A stretch of DNA of 64,000 nt from Paenibacillus dendritiformis (GTDB lineage Bacteria > Bacillota > Bacilli > Paenibacillales > Paenibacillaceae), in NCBI RefSeq assembly GCF_021654795.1, contig NZ_AP025344.1, forward strand, positions 6,390,001 to 6,454,000, read 5' to 3'. Below, in pieces: positions 54,737 to 63,936 of the stretch. Position 1 is the first letter of the stretch. Every line of letters begins with the position of its first letter. Under the pieces are notes generated by a model that was not told the origin of the DNA, searched no databases, and saw only the letters and a program-made list of their open reading frames with translations. The translations under genes were made by a program, and so were the position numbers.

Positions 54737-56791
54737 TTATCCGGTCCACCAGCGCTTGAAGTGCTGCCACCACGAGCGCTTCTCCGGCTGCTTCTCGATC
54801 GGCTTCTCCGGCCCCGGTTCCGGCTTCGCCGCTCCATGCAGGCCGCACCATTCTGTCGGTTCGGTTCCCTTGACGAACGTCTCCAGCCGCTTGCCTGGAC
54901 AATCCTCTCCGGCCAGCTGCCCGGAATCCGGATCAATATAGAGGCTGACCACATCATTCGGCACCGTGAAAATTTTGGGCGGCACGCTGTGCAGCGCCTT
55001 CTCCATGAACTCGGCGAAGATCGGAGCGGCCTTGTGCGATTCGGTCAGCGAGATGTTCTTGCCCCGGTCGTAGCCCACCCACACGGCGGTCGACAGCTCG
55101 GGGGTGTAGCCGACGATCCAGGCGTCGGCATCGGTCGTGCCCGTCTTCCCGGCTACGGGCCGCTTGATGACCGGCGAGACGCGGTTGCCGGTCCCGCCCG
55201 CCTCGAAGACGCTCTCCATCAGACTGGTGAGCACATAAGCATCCGCCGGGTTCACGACCTGCTCTTCCTCCACCGGCGGCGCTTCATATAAGACTCGCCC
55301 CGTCTGATCCGTAACCTTCAGGATCGCGCGCGGGATGACCCGCTTGCCCTCATTGCTGAAGACGCCGTAAGCGGCGGCCATGTCGAACGGACTGACCGGA
55401 TAGGTGCCGAGCGCCAAGGACGGGAGCGGCTTCATCGCGCCGTCGATGCCGAGCCGCCGGGCCAGCGAGATGACCTTGTCCGGGCCGATCTGCATCAGCG
55501 TATGCACCGCATAGATGTTGTCGGAGGCGGCAATCGCCTGGCGGAGATCGATGTCGCCATGATATTTGCCGCCATAGTTGCTTGGCCGGTACACCTGCCG
55601 CCCCTCATCATAAGGGAAAGCCGTCGGCTCGCTCACGAAGTGGGTCGCCGCCGTGATCGCCTTCTCCTCCAGGGCGGCCAGATATACAATCGGCTTGAAG
55701 GCCGAGCCCGGCTGGCGCGTGTCGGCGAAGACGCGGTTGTACTGATTGAGGCGGTAGTTTTTGCCGCCGACCATCGCCTTGATATACCCGTTGCGCGGAT
55801 CGATGGCGATAAGGGCGGCTTGCAGCTCTCCTTCCGCCGGAATCCGGTTCGCCACCGCTTCCTCGGCGGCCTGCTGCGCCCGGGCGTCAAGCGTTGTATA
55901 GACGATCAGGCCGCCTCCGTCGACCGCGACTTCCGGGATGCCCAGATCGGTCAGCTCCCGCCGCACATAATCGCGGAAATAGGGGGCCACGAGCGTATCC
56001 GGGCGTTCCGTCTGCGGCCGGAAGGTCAGCAGCTCGTGGAAGGCTTGGTCGGCCTCCTCCTGCGAGATATATCCGGTCTCAACCATGCCGTTCAGCACGG
56101 TTTTTTGCCGATCCTTCGCATTTTTCATCTGCAGGAAGGGGGAATAATAGACAGGTCCGCGCGGAATGCCTGCCAGCATGGCGCTCTCGGCCAAGGTCAG
56201 ATCGCGGGCCGGTTTGTCGAAATAGAGCTGAGCCGCCGCTTCAATCCCATAGGCGCCGTGCCCGTAATAGATTTGATTGAGATACATCTCGAGAATCTCG
56301 TCCTTGGTGTACTTCATCTCCAGCTGGAGAGCGTACAGCGCTTCCTTCACCTTCCGCTTCCATGTCCGTTCATGGCTCAAATACAGATTGCGCGCCAGCT
56401 GTTGGGTCAACGTACTGGCTCCTTGCCGGGTCGACATGTTCTCCAGATTGACCAGCACGGCCCGTGCCACGCCTTTGACGTCGATCCCGGGATGATGATA
56501 GAACTGCCGATCCTCCGTAGCCAGCGTCGCGTGCACCAGATCCTCGGCGATATTTTTCAAGGGGACATACACCTGCTGCTTCTGGCCCGGAGACAGCGTC
56601 GTCAGCAGCTGGCCTTGGCCGTCCAAAATCCGGGAGGCCTGCTCCGTCGCGGTGACAGGCAGATCGCTGACATAGAGGTAACCGAGCACGGAGGCAGCCA
56701 CGCCGAGCCCCATGACGAAGGCGGCGCCGGACCCGATCAGCATCAAGCGGAGCCGCTTGCGCTTCTTGGTTGATGCACGGCGTCGATCCAT
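54737..56791 (-). CDS. pbpG: class A penicillin-binding protein (PBP2d-like)
   Basis: This bifunctional peptidoglycan synthase has 684 residues. A basic N-terminus and one membrane helix (LMLIGSGAAFVMGLGVAASVLGYLYV) come first. The glycosyltransferase domain has ATEDRQFYHHPGID, RQGASTLTQQLARNLYL and KEALYALQLE..YTKDEILEMYLNQIYYGHGAYGIEAAA. The transpeptidase domain has SAFK near residue 361, SDN and KTGTT near 547, and ends in a short EKPIEKQPEKRSWW tail. Length and the neighbouring ywhD and speEB genes match Bacillus pbpG, whose product works with others in spore germ-wall synthesis. ATG 56791 has AGGAGGAAT upstream. Confidence 0.94.
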   Translation of the reverse strand: MDRRRASTKKRKRLRLMLIGSGAAFVMGLGVAASVLGYLYVSDLPVTATEQASRILDGQGQLLTTLSPGQKQQVYVPLKNIAEDLVHATLATEDRQFYHHPGIDVKGVARAVLVNLENMSTRQGASTLTQQLARNLYLSHERTWKRKVKEALYALQLEMKYTKDEILEMYLNQIYYGHGAYGIEAAAQLYFDKPARDLTLAESAMLAGIPRGPVYYSPFLQMKNAKDRQKTVLNGMVETGYISQEEADQAFHELLTFRPQTERPDTLVAPYFRDYVRRELTDLGIPEVAVDGGGLIVYTTLDARAQQAAEEAVANRIPAEGELQAALIAIDPRNGYIKAMVGGKNYRLNQYNRVFADTRQPGSAFKPIVYLAALEEKAITAATHFVSEPTAFPYDEGRQVYRPSNYGGKYHGDIDLRQAIAASDNIYAVHTLMQIGPDKVISLARRLGIDGAMKPLPSLALGTYPVSPFDMAAAYGVFSNEGKRVIPRAILKVTDQTGRVLYEAPPVEEEQVVNPADAYVLTSLMESVFEAGGTGNRVSPVIKRPVAGKTGTTDADAWIVGYTPELSTAVWVGYDRGKNISLTESHKAAPIFAEFMEKALHSVPPKIFTVPNDVVSLYIDPDSGQLAGEDCPGKRLETFVKGTEPTEWCGLHGAAKPEPGPEKPIEKQPEKRSWWQHFKRWWTG

Positions 56792-57023
56792 GATGATTCC
56801 TCCTTATCCCGATTTCCCGTTCGTTCGACATTCATAACGTTATTTCTCATTATGGAAAAGAATAGAATGGCTTATTCCTGGCAAGCTAAAAAATCGGCTG
56901 CTTCGCTATGCGGAAGCGGGCCTCATTCCGTACCCGGGGACGGGGCATACAGGGGCGGCAGGAGGAGAACCCGAACCCTGATTGGCGCCGCGACAGGATT
57001 CCCATCCGGCCGTTTTTTTTATT

Positions 57024-57052
57024 TTGCTAAGACGGGGTGACTCGCGTATAAT
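57024..57052 (+). promoter_or_regulatory. speE promoter
   Basis: TTGCTA (57024-57029) and TATAAT (57047-57052) are exactly 17 bp apart. The transcript has a leader of about 130 nt. Upstream, 56820-57020 shows no gene. Confidence 0.75.
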
Positions 57053-57190
57053 ACAAATGGTCTATTTATACACTAAGCAGCTTGGTGCGATATGTAGATG
57101 AAGTGTTACGAATGTACACATGGGAACCATTACGAGCATTTCAGCAGGGACCAACGATACCATTACCGATAAGAAAGAAGGTTGATTCCT

Positions 57191-58018
57191 ATGGAATTGT
57201 GGTTTACAGAGAAGCAGACGGAGAGCTTTGGCATTACGGCGAAGATCCGCGAGACCTATGTGAATGAACAGACGCCGTTTCAGCATTTGACCATGCTGGA
57301 GACCGAAGAATTCGGACGAATGCTCGTATTGGACGGCATGGTTATGACTACGGTGAAGGATGAATTCGTCTATCATGAGATGGTGGCGCACCCGGCACTC
57401 GTAACGCATCCGAATCCGAGGAAAGTGCTTGTCGTCGGCGGAGGAGACGGCGGAGTGATGCGCGAGATTATGAAGCATCCTTCGGTCGAAAAGGCCGTTC
57501 TCGTCGACATCGACGGCAAAGTCATCGAATATTCGAAAAAATATCTTCCGGAAATCGCCTGCGAGCTCGACAACCCGCGGGTTGAAGTGCAGGTGAATGA
57601 CGGATATATGCATATATTGAACAGCAAGAACGAGTACGACGTCATTATGGTCGACTCGACCGAGCCGGTTGGCCCGGCAGCTCCATTATTCGAGCGCGGC
57701 TTCTACCAAGGCATCTACGATGCGCTGAAGGAAGACGGCCTGTTCGTCGCGCAGACGGACAATCCTTGGTTCAAGGCAGATCTGATTCAGAAGGTGAACC
57801 GCGACGTGAAGGAGATCTTCCCGATTGTCCGCGTCTACGCCGCGAACATTCCGACCTATCCGAGCGGCATGTGGACGTTCACGATGGGCAGCAAGAAGCA
57901 TGATCCGCTGAAGGTGGAGGAAGCGGGCATTCCGGAGATGGCGACGAAGTACTACTCGCCGCGTCTGCATCACGCCGCCTTCGTATTGCCGAAATTCGTC
58001 GAGGATCTCTGCAAGTAA
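57191..58018 (+). CDS. speE: spermidine synthase
   Basis: This enzyme transfers the aminopropyl group from decarboxylated S-adenosylmethionine to putrescine. It has 275 residues. Motifs are the N-terminal beta-strand region (ELWFTEKQTESFGITAKI), ETEEFGRMLVLDGMVMTTVKDEFVYHEM, the nucleotide loop VLVVGGGDGGVMREIMKHP, VDIDGKVIEYSKKYLPEI and the catalytic VDSTEPVGPAAPLFERGFY. AGAAGG precedes ATG 57191. It is followed 36 bp later by speB, so agmatine-derived putrescine and spermidine are made from one operon. Confidence 0.97.
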   Translation: MELWFTEKQTESFGITAKIRETYVNEQTPFQHLTMLETEEFGRMLVLDGMVMTTVKDEFVYHEMVAHPALVTHPNPRKVLVVGGGDGGVMREIMKHPSVEKAVLVDIDGKVIEYSKKYLPEIACELDNPRVEVQVNDGYMHILNSKNEYDVIMVDSTEPVGPAAPLFERGFYQGIYDALKEDGLFVAQTDNPWFKADLIQKVNRDVKEIFPIVRVYAANIPTYPSGMWTFTMGSKKHDPLKVEEAGIPEMATKYYSPRLHHAAFVLPKFVEDLCK

Positions 58019-58054
58019 GCCATTTGGCAGGCTGCAGCCAGGAGGAGCATACCT

Positions 58055-58924
58055 ATGAAATTGGATCAAAAATATTCGGGGAACGTGTTCATCTACAGTT
58101 CGGAAGACTATGAGAGCGCCAAGGCGGTCATTTACGGCATGCCGATGGATTATACGGTATCGTTCCGTCCGGGCTCGCGGTTCGGCCCGGCCCGGATCCG
58201 CGAGGCTTCGATCGGGCTGGAGGAGTACAGTCCTTATCTCGATAAGAGCATTGAGGAGCTGAATTATTTCGATGCCGGGGATCTGCTGCTGCCGTTCGGC
58301 AACGCGGGGAAGAGCCTGGACATCATCGGAGAATTCGTAAGCAAGCTGCTTGCCGACGGCAAGTTCCCGGTCGGCTTGGGCGGCGAGCATCTCGTCTCCT
58401 GGCCGGTTATCCAGGAAGTGCACAAGAAGTATCCGGATCTGGCGATCATCCATATCGATGCGCATGCCGACCTGCGCGATCAGTATGAAGGCGAGCCGCT
58501 GTCGCACTCGACGCCGATCCGCAAGGCGGCGGAATTGATGGGCGGCAAGAACATCTATCAATTCGGCATCCGCTCCGGCTCCCGCGAGGAGTGGGCGTAT
58601 GCCCGCGAGAACATCAACTTCCACCCGTTCGATGTGGCTGCGCCGCTGAAGAGTGTGCTGCCCGAGCTGGCAGGACGTCCGGTCTACGTCACGATCGATA
58701 TCGATGTGCTCGATCCGAGCTGCGCGCCGGGCACCGGCACGGCCGAAGCCGGCGGAATCACATCCAAGGAGCTGCTCGAAGCGGTGCACCTCATCGCCCG
58801 TTCCGAGGCGAATGTCGTCGGCTGCGATCTCGTGGAAGTCGCGCCGATCTATGACCCGACCGAGCAGACGCCGATTACGGCCAGCAAGATTATCCGCGAG
58901 ATGCTGCTTGGCTTCGTGAAGTAG
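58055..58924 (+). CDS. speB: agmatinase
   Basis: This binuclear Mn ureohydrolase turns agmatine into putrescine and urea, supplying SpeE. It has 289 residues. All metal-binding motifs are visible: GGEHLVSW (His), HIDAHADLRD (Asp/His/Asp) and DIDVLDPSCAPGTGTAEAGG (Asp/Asp). FRPGSRFGPARIREASIGLEEYS is the agmatinase N-terminal mark. CAGGAGGAG lies upstream of ATG 58055. It is the last gene of the operon, with a strong terminator. Confidence 0.97.
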   Translation: MKLDQKYSGNVFIYSSEDYESAKAVIYGMPMDYTVSFRPGSRFGPARIREASIGLEEYSPYLDKSIEELNYFDAGDLLLPFGNAGKSLDIIGEFVSKLLADGKFPVGLGGEHLVSWPVIQEVHKKYPDLAIIHIDAHADLRDQYEGEPLSHSTPIRKAAELMGGKNIYQFGIRSGSREEWAYARENINFHPFDVAAPLKSVLPELAGRPVYVTIDIDVLDPSCAPGTGTAEAGGITSKELLEAVHLIARSEANVVGCDLVEVAPIYDPTEQTPITASKIIREMLLGFVK

Positions 58925-58942
58925 CACCGGTCGCCTCACGCT

Positions 58943-59001
58943 AATCCCCCTCCATCATCTCTGCCGCCGTGGCGCGGAGAGGCGAACGGAGGGGGATTTT
59001 T
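58943..59001. terminator. speEB terminator
   Basis: AATCCCCCTCC and GGAGGGGGATT form a perfect 11-bp stem followed by TTTT. Confidence 0.85.
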
Positions 59002-59172
59002 GCTAAGGGCCGGTCCTGTATACCTTGTTGCCTGCTGGTATTGATTGAAGGAGGTTCTACATTTCCAAGGGCACCTATGATATCTTGGACCAAAACGATG
59101 CAGGAGCAGGTGAAGGGGCATTTACGATGAGGTCTCACAGGAATGACGCTTGCTTGAGTACGAGAAAATATA

Positions 59173-59217
59173 AGAGCAAGTAAGACCGCCCTCCAGGGGC
59201 AGCCACTCTTACTTGCT
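59173..59217 (-). terminator. terminator of the lysR/deaminase operon
   Basis: GAGCAAGTAAGA and TCTTACTTGCTC form a perfect 12-bp stem. On the minus strand it is followed by TTATATTTTC. Confidence 0.82.
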
Positions 59218-59227
59218 CCCACTCCCT

Positions 59228-60091
59228 TTATCGCGACACGATCTCGATGAACTGCTGCGCCGCTTGGGACAAATGATGATCCTTCAGCCAGATTAAAGCC
59301 GAAGCGCCGCGAATCTCGGGAAGAGGGAACGCCTGGATGTTCTCCTCCGCCCAGCGGCCTTGCACGGTCAGCGGCACGATGCTCATGCAGAAGCCGGTGG
59401 AGACGAGCTCCATCAATAGCGAAATATCGGAGCATTCCCCGAGGATATGAGCCTCGAGGCGGGACTGGCGGAACGCGTCCATAATGACCTGATAGACGCC
59501 GAGCCCTTCCGTGCTGGGCAGCAGAAGCGGAGCGGCAGCTATATCCCGCAGCGACGCTTCCCGATGCGGGGGCTCGAAGGAGCGTCCGGCCAGGAAATAG
59601 AAGGGCTCGGCGGGGAAGGGGTGAACGCAGAACTCCGTCAGATCGAGTGGAAGCCGGATCAGGGCGAGTTCAATATCCCGTTCCTTCACCAGCTTGCACA
59701 GCTGGCGCGAGTCGTTCTGGTGAATCTTGTATCTCATCTCGGGACGGGACGACCGGAAGGCCCGAAGCCAGTCCGGCAGGCGGCGATCGGACAGCGTGTT
59801 GACGCCGATTTTGAGCGTCCCTTGCGTGCCGCCTCCGATATCCCGCACGATCTGTTCCGTTTCCTCCAATTGCTTGAGCAGCATTGCCGCGTGCCGATAG
59901 AGGGCTTGGCCCGCCTCGGTCAGCTCCAGCCCTTTGCGGCCGCGGGTGATCAATTGCACCCCCAGCTCCCGCTCCAGCGCCTTCAGCTGCTGGCTGAGCG
60001 GCGGCTGGGCGATGTGAAGCCGCCGGGCCGCCGCCGTAATCGTCCGTTCCTCCGCGATAGCGATGAAATAGCGAAGCTGCCTTACATCCAT
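59228..60091 (-). CDS. LysR family transcriptional regulator
   Basis: This is a 287-residue activator/repressor. The N-terminal HTH reads MDVRQLRYFIAIAEERTITAAARRLHIAQPPLSQQLKALERELGVQLITRGRKGLELTEAGQ. The C-terminal part is a periplasmic-binding-like effector domain (GTLKIGVNTLSDRRLPDWLRAFR..., IVPLTVQGRW). It is the third gene in the minus-strand deaminase cluster, 15 bp after the nucleoside deaminase stop, so it is probably co-transcribed and self-regulating; this is less common than the divergent LysR layout. Confidence 0.93.
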   Translation of the reverse strand: MDVRQLRYFIAIAEERTITAAARRLHIAQPPLSQQLKALERELGVQLITRGRKGLELTEAGQALYRHAAMLLKQLEETEQIVRDIGGGTQGTLKIGVNTLSDRRLPDWLRAFRSSRPEMRYKIHQNDSRQLCKLVKERDIELALIRLPLDLTEFCVHPFPAEPFYFLAGRSFEPPHREASLRDIAAAPLLLPSTEGLGVYQVIMDAFRQSRLEAHILGECSDISLLMELVSTGFCMSIVPLTVQGRWAEENIQAFPLPEIRGASALIWLKDHHLSQAAQQFIEIVSR

Positions 60092-60106
60092 ATCGGCTCC
60101 CCCTTG

Positions 60107-60619
60107 TTAATGTCCGCCGTTCCCGCCGGCCTGGCGGCGCATCCAGGCGGCATACGGCGAGTCCGCCCCGGCGTCCGGCCGCTGTGCGACCATCCGGAGC
60201 TGTCGCGCCTCCGCAGGCAGGGCGATCTGCTTATACAGCCAGCTCGTGCCCAGCCCGGCCCCCTCGGCTTCCGCCTGCCCGTACGCGTGATAGATGACGG
60301 GCAGCTTGGCCAGATAGGCCGCGCTCAGGCACATCGGGCACGGCTGGCCGCTGGCGTACAGCACGCATTCGGACAGATCGGGGGTGCCGAGCTTCCGGCA
60401 GGCATCGCGGATGGCGCGCATTTCCGCATGATCGGTGGGGTCATGGCTCGTCAGCACTTCATTCACGGCGGTGGCGATGACCTGGCCTTCACGGACGAGG
60501 ACCGCCCCGAACGGCTTGCCTCCCCGGCGGACCGTATGCTCATAGGCGAGGCGGACGGCCTGATCCATGAACGCCTGGTGATTCATCGCCTGCCGCTCTT
60601 GGCTGTCCGGGCCGATCAT
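60107..60619 (-). CDS. nucleoside/base deaminase (CDA fold)
   Basis: This 170-residue zinc hydrolase has the free-base deaminase layout: AYEHTVRRGGKPFGAVLVREGQVIA, HAEMRAIRDACRKLGTPDLSECVLYASGQPCPMCLSAAYLAKLPVIYHAY. DHAE and PCPMC supply the zinc ligands and catalytic Glu. The PFGAVLV..NEV and C-terminal tail resemble guanine deaminases (GuaD) or isocytosine-type enzymes more than TadA. Its ATG overlaps the stop of the upstream amidohydrolase by 4 nt, so the two enzymes are translationally coupled. Confidence 0.88.
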   Translation of the reverse strand: MIGPDSQERQAMNHQAFMDQAVRLAYEHTVRRGGKPFGAVLVREGQVIATAVNEVLTSHDPTDHAEMRAIRDACRKLGTPDLSECVLYASGQPCPMCLSAAYLAKLPVIYHAYGQAEAEGAGLGTSWLYKQIALPAEARQLRMVAQRPDAGADSPYAAWMRRQAGGNGGH

Positions 60620-61845
60620 AGCGACCCCGCCACGATCCGGCCCTCATGCAGCACGGCTTGCCGAATGCTCTTGCGGGCCACCGCTTCGGCGGAGCAGCTC
60701 GCTTGCACGAGCACGCCGCCGGCCGGAAGGCCCGGCGCCGGCCAGACTTGCTGCCCGTCCAGACTCAGCGGGGTAATTCCGCCGGTAATGAATCCGAGTG
60801 CCTGAGACAGCCCCAGCTCATCCGAATACCCGTACAGCTCCGCGAGCCGTCCCGCCTTCTCCAGCATGTCGCCCGTCCCGAACGGCGACCAATGATCGGT
60901 CAGGCTGTCCGTGCCGAGCCCGACAGGCACGCCCCGTTCCTTCATCATGGGCAGGGGCATGACGCGCCGCCCGATCGGCACGGTCGAATGGACCGCGATG
61001 CCGAGCGCGGCGAACCGGTCGGCGAGCTCGGCGGCTTGTTCCGCAGAGGCGCTGGCGAAGGCGAAGGAATGGCTCACGGCGACGCGGCCCTGCCAGCCGG
61101 CATCCTCGGTCAGATCCGCCAGATGATGCAGGGTGGCCAAGCCGGGTTCCCCGCCGTCGTGAACATGGATATCGATGCCCGTATTCGTCTCGACGGCAAT
61201 GTCCATCAGCGTAGCGAGCGATTCCTTCCTATTGCCGTCCACCGAATGCGGATCGACCGAGCCGATGAGGCCTGCGCCGCTCCGAGCCGCCTGCCGGAGC
61301 AGCCCGGCCGCGTTGGAGCGGAGCAGCCCGTGCTGGGTGAAGGCGACGATCTCATACGTAAGCATGCCGCGGTAAGCTTCCAGCACCTCCAGACACTTCT
61401 CCAGATTATGAAGCTCGGAGACCGGATCGATATTGACGTGAGCCCGGATATGAGTGGAGCCGTTGCGCAGAATCAGATCAAGAATTTGCGCTGCTCGTTC
61501 TCTGACGTAGGGAGCTTGCTCCACGAGCAGGCGGCGCTCCTCCTCGATTCGCTCGAAGATGCTCGAGACCGGGCGCACCGCTTTCCATGGCCCGCCGTAA
61601 TAGGTTTTGTCCAGATGGATATGCATCTCGCGGAAGGGCGGCAGCAGGAGCAGCCCCTGCGCGTCGATCCGGGGGAGCGGGTCGGCCGGAAGAGAGGCCG
61701 CAGGACGAATCTCCTCCATCATCCCGTCCTTGACGCGGATATGGAACAGCGATGTCGAGGTGCCCGTAATGCGCCCATCTTCCTTCGTGTAGCCGGTCTC
61801 TAACCGGACATGCGTCAGCCAGTATTCGCTATACATGTGATTCAT
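60616..61845 (-). CDS. amidohydrolase, cytosine deaminase-like
   Basis: This is a 409-residue TIM-barrel metal hydrolase. Motifs of the CodA group are present: LLLPPFREMHIHLDKTYYGGPW (HxH ligands), RAHVNIDP, EIVAFTQHGLL, DIHVHDGGEP (His), RVAVSHSFAF (His) and GLGTDSLTDHWSPFGTGDML (Asp). It would deaminate cytosine or a related pyrimidine or guanine-like base. It is the first gene of a three-gene operon with a CDA-fold deaminase and LysR, suggesting catabolism of an aminated heterocycle. ATG 61845 is likely; a second ATG lies 9 nt inside. Confidence 0.9.
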   Translation of the reverse strand: MNHMYSEYWLTHVRLETGYTKEDGRITGTSTSLFHIRVKDGMMEEIRPAASLPADPLPRIDAQGLLLLPPFREMHIHLDKTYYGGPWKAVRPVSSIFERIEEERRLLVEQAPYVRERAAQILDLILRNGSTHIRAHVNIDPVSELHNLEKCLEVLEAYRGMLTYEIVAFTQHGLLRSNAAGLLRQAARSGAGLIGSVDPHSVDGNRKESLATLMDIAVETNTGIDIHVHDGGEPGLATLHHLADLTEDAGWQGRVAVSHSFAFASASAEQAAELADRFAALGIAVHSTVPIGRRVMPLPMMKERGVPVGLGTDSLTDHWSPFGTGDMLEKAGRLAELYGYSDELGLSQALGFITGGITPLSLDGQQVWPAPGLPAGGVLVQASCSAEAVARKSIRQAVLHEGRIVAGSL

Positions 61846-61905
61846 TCCCTTCCCGGTGATAGTATTGGTGTAAACGCAGAACCGAAGTTCGGCTGCGCAG
61901 GACCG

Positions 61906-62526
61906 TCATCGTGACGGCCGCTCAGTCTCGCCGGCCCGGGCGATCGCTTCGGCAAGAAGCTTCTCGATCTCGCGATAGCCCCGCTCCGCGGCATGCTCCA
62001 ATGGAGTTACGCCATCCTTATCCGCTATGAGGGGATCGGCTCCGTGATCGAGCAGCAGCTTGACGATGCGCTGGTGGACGGTGCCGCCGTCGCTCAGAAT
62101 AATGGCTTCGAGCAGCGCGGTCCAGCCCAGGTTATTGATATGATTCACCTCGATATCCGAATGGGTCAGCAGTTCTTCAACGACAGCGATATGGCCGCGT
62201 TCGGCTGCCGGAATGAGCGCGGTGCCGCCGAACCGGTTCGTCAGGCGGGTGTCGGCGCCCGCCTCCAGCAGAAGGCGGACAATGTCGAACAGCCCTTCCG
62301 CGCCTGCATGCAGAAGCGGGTTGTCACGGCGCTGATCCTGCTTGTTCACGTCGGCTCCCTGTTCAATCAGCGCGCGGACCGTGCGTGCATGCCGCCCGTG
62401 CACGGCAGCAAGAATCGCGGTCCGGCCGGAAGCGTCCGTGGCATTGATGTCCGCCCCTTCCCGGAGGAGCGCAATGACGGTATCCGTCTGCCCGCGCCCG
62501 GCCGCTTCAATCAATCGGTTGTTCAT
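61906..62526 (-). CDS. ankyrin repeat protein
   Basis: This 206-residue protein consists almost only of ankyrin repeats: LIEAAGRGQTDTVIALLREGADIN, TAILAAVHGRHARTVRALIEQGADVN, PLLHAGAEGLFDIVRLLLEAGADT, TALIPAAERGHIAVVEELLTHSDIEVN, TALLEAIILSDGGTVHQRIVKLLLDHGADP and TPLEHAAERGYREIEKLLAEA (six units). No signal peptide or catalytic domain is visible, so it is probably a cytoplasmic protein-binding module. AGGAGGG precedes ATG 62526; GTG 62535 is in frame but overlaps that site. Codon use is like the chromosome, so it is not obviously foreign. Confidence 0.9.
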   Translation of the reverse strand: MNNRLIEAAGRGQTDTVIALLREGADINATDASGRTAILAAVHGRHARTVRALIEQGADVNKQDQRRDNPLLHAGAEGLFDIVRLLLEAGADTRLTNRFGGTALIPAAERGHIAVVEELLTHSDIEVNHINNLGWTALLEAIILSDGGTVHQRIVKLLLDHGADPLIADKDGVTPLEHAAERGYREIEKLLAEAIARAGETERPSR

Positions 62527-62773
62527 CGAGATCACCCTCCTGTCGGGATAGTAGACGGCTGGCGCATTCTCCGGTGTGGAAGCGTCCAGCCGTCCGTCAA
62601 GTCAGTCCAACTCCAAGATGCCGGGGCAATGGGGCGCAGGCCCCGCAGCCTCGAAGATCGTGTTGATGCCATCGTATCACTGGTCGGACTATATGAAAAA
62701 TATATATTTGATTCCTTTTCGATATGTTTTCCATATATATAGGGTGCGCAAATCGAGCTTACACAACCCAAAG

Positions 62774-62802
62774 AGAGGAGCCGCCATGAAGGCAGCTCCT
62801 CT
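62774..62802 (-). terminator. possible terminator of the KGG protein gene
   Basis: AGAGGAGC.GCC pairs with GGC.GCTCCTCT. On the minus strand only CTTTGG follows, so the T run is weak. Confidence 0.5.
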
Positions 62803-62856
62803 GATCTTCCTTATCTCAGCCGGCGTTCCTTCCGGATACCGGCATCTCTTCATCAT

Positions 62857-63216
62857 CTAGCGGTCATTCCGCTGCCGGGCACGGGCCTCTCCGCCCTTGC
62901 GCCCCGCTTCCTCGCGGCTCATCTTGCCGTCATTGCCGTATGAGCGGTTAGTTCCATTATCATCGCTATCCGAATGGCCGCGGGCTTCGCCGCCCTTCTG
63001 GCCGATCTCCTGATAGAACTCCTTGTCGTGAGTACGGGAGGTCGCTTCGCCGCCTTTGCGCCCGATTTCCTGATAGAACTCTTTGTCATGGGAGCGGGAG
63101 GTCGCTTCGCCGCCCTTTTGCCCAATCTCCTGATAGAAATCCTTGCCATGACTTTGGGATGTTGCCTCTCCACCTAACCGTCCTGCTTCTTCACGGCTCA
63201 TGTTGTTTTTTGCCAT
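62857..63216 (-). CDS. KGG-repeat stress-induced hydrophilic protein
   Basis: This 119-residue, almost wholly hydrophilic protein is built of tandem KGG units: three near-identical repeats of 20 residues (HGKDFYQEIGQKGGEATSRS type) flanked by MSREEAGRLGGEA at the start and MSREEAGRKGGEARARQR at the end. These are the KGG / Con-10-like motifs of general-stress proteins such as Bacillus GsiB and E. coli YciG. AAAAGGAG precedes the ATG. Likely desiccation or sporulation related; no sigma-B promoter was firmly seen. Confidence 0.9.
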   Translation of the reverse strand: MAKNNMSREEAGRLGGEATSQSHGKDFYQEIGQKGGEATSRSHDKEFYQEIGRKGGEATSRTHDKEFYQEIGQKGGEARGHSDSDDNGTNRSYGNDGKMSREEAGRKGGEARARQRNDR

Positions 63217-63597
63217 TCTGAATCACTCCTTTTAGGTTTTTGAGTTGCGGGTGAAGCTATTATTGTTTTACCCGCCTGCCCGATTATGAAACAAAAGGAA
63301 TATCGACCAATAAAAAGAAAAACCAAATCTCCTTCTAGGGAGATTCGGCGAGGTAGTCTATATATAACGCCCGGATCGAAAGGTGAATCAGGAATGAGCC
63401 TGCGGTTCCTTACCGTTCGAGATGCTTCGAAAGCACTGGCAGATGGTCGTCATAGAACGGATTCTCCGGAAACTTAGCGAGCAAGAGAAAGATCAAGTGC
63501 AAACGTGAATACAAAAAGGGCTGCCCGGAGAATGGGGAGGCTTCTATGTGCAGGCGCCGAAGCAGAAGGGCAACGTCAAGCAACAGCCCGGATCGGC
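63217..63597. other. intergenic region, no gene found
   Basis: The sequence is AT-rich near 63250-63330, then mixed. Short open frames (for example 63430-63530, MLRKHWQMVVIERILRKLSE) have no ribosome site. It may hold a gene remnant, but none is recognisable. Confidence 0.35.
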
Positions 63598-63936
63598 TCA
63601 TGTCTTCTTTGTCAAATCCCTGATCACAATTATGGCGACGACGAAAAATGAACACGCTAAAACGATATCTTTAAACCGTTCATTCCCAGAGAAAACGGAA
63701 ATGAAAAAATTAATCCCTAAAATGAAGACAAGTAAAATTGGAATTCTCGTTACATGTTGTTTATTCCTGTGCTTTTTCCTTAAGGCAAGTATAAGAATGC
63801 AGAGATAAAGAATGATACTGGAAAAAGCAATCTCCTTAATGATTTGATCGCTGCCGATAACATGGAGAAAAAGAGTAGCTCCTGCCATGATGGAAAGCAC
63901 AATAAAAGGTGTTGCCGCTCTTCTCAAAGAATCCAC
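63598..63936 (-). CDS. small hypothetical membrane protein
   Basis: This 112-residue protein has four hydrophobic segments: PFIVLSIMAGATLFLHVIG, IAFSSIILYLCILILAL, IPILLVFILGINFFISVFSG and DIVLACSFFVVAIIVI. GGAGAGGA stands just before GTG 63936; TTG 63927 is another possible start with better spacing. AT-rich relative to neighbours. Family not recognised; upstream context lies near the window edge. Confidence 0.65.
   Translation of the reverse strand: MDSLRRAATPFIVLSIMAGATLFLHVIGSDQIIKEIAFSSIILYLCILILALRKKHRNKQHVTRIPILLVFILGINFFISVFSGNERFKDIVLACSFFVVAIIVIRDLTKKT

Noticed and set aside
57082..57267. Open frame overlapping the speE start
   Set aside because: It overlaps speE in another frame for over 70 bp and has no ribosome site; it lies in the speE leader.
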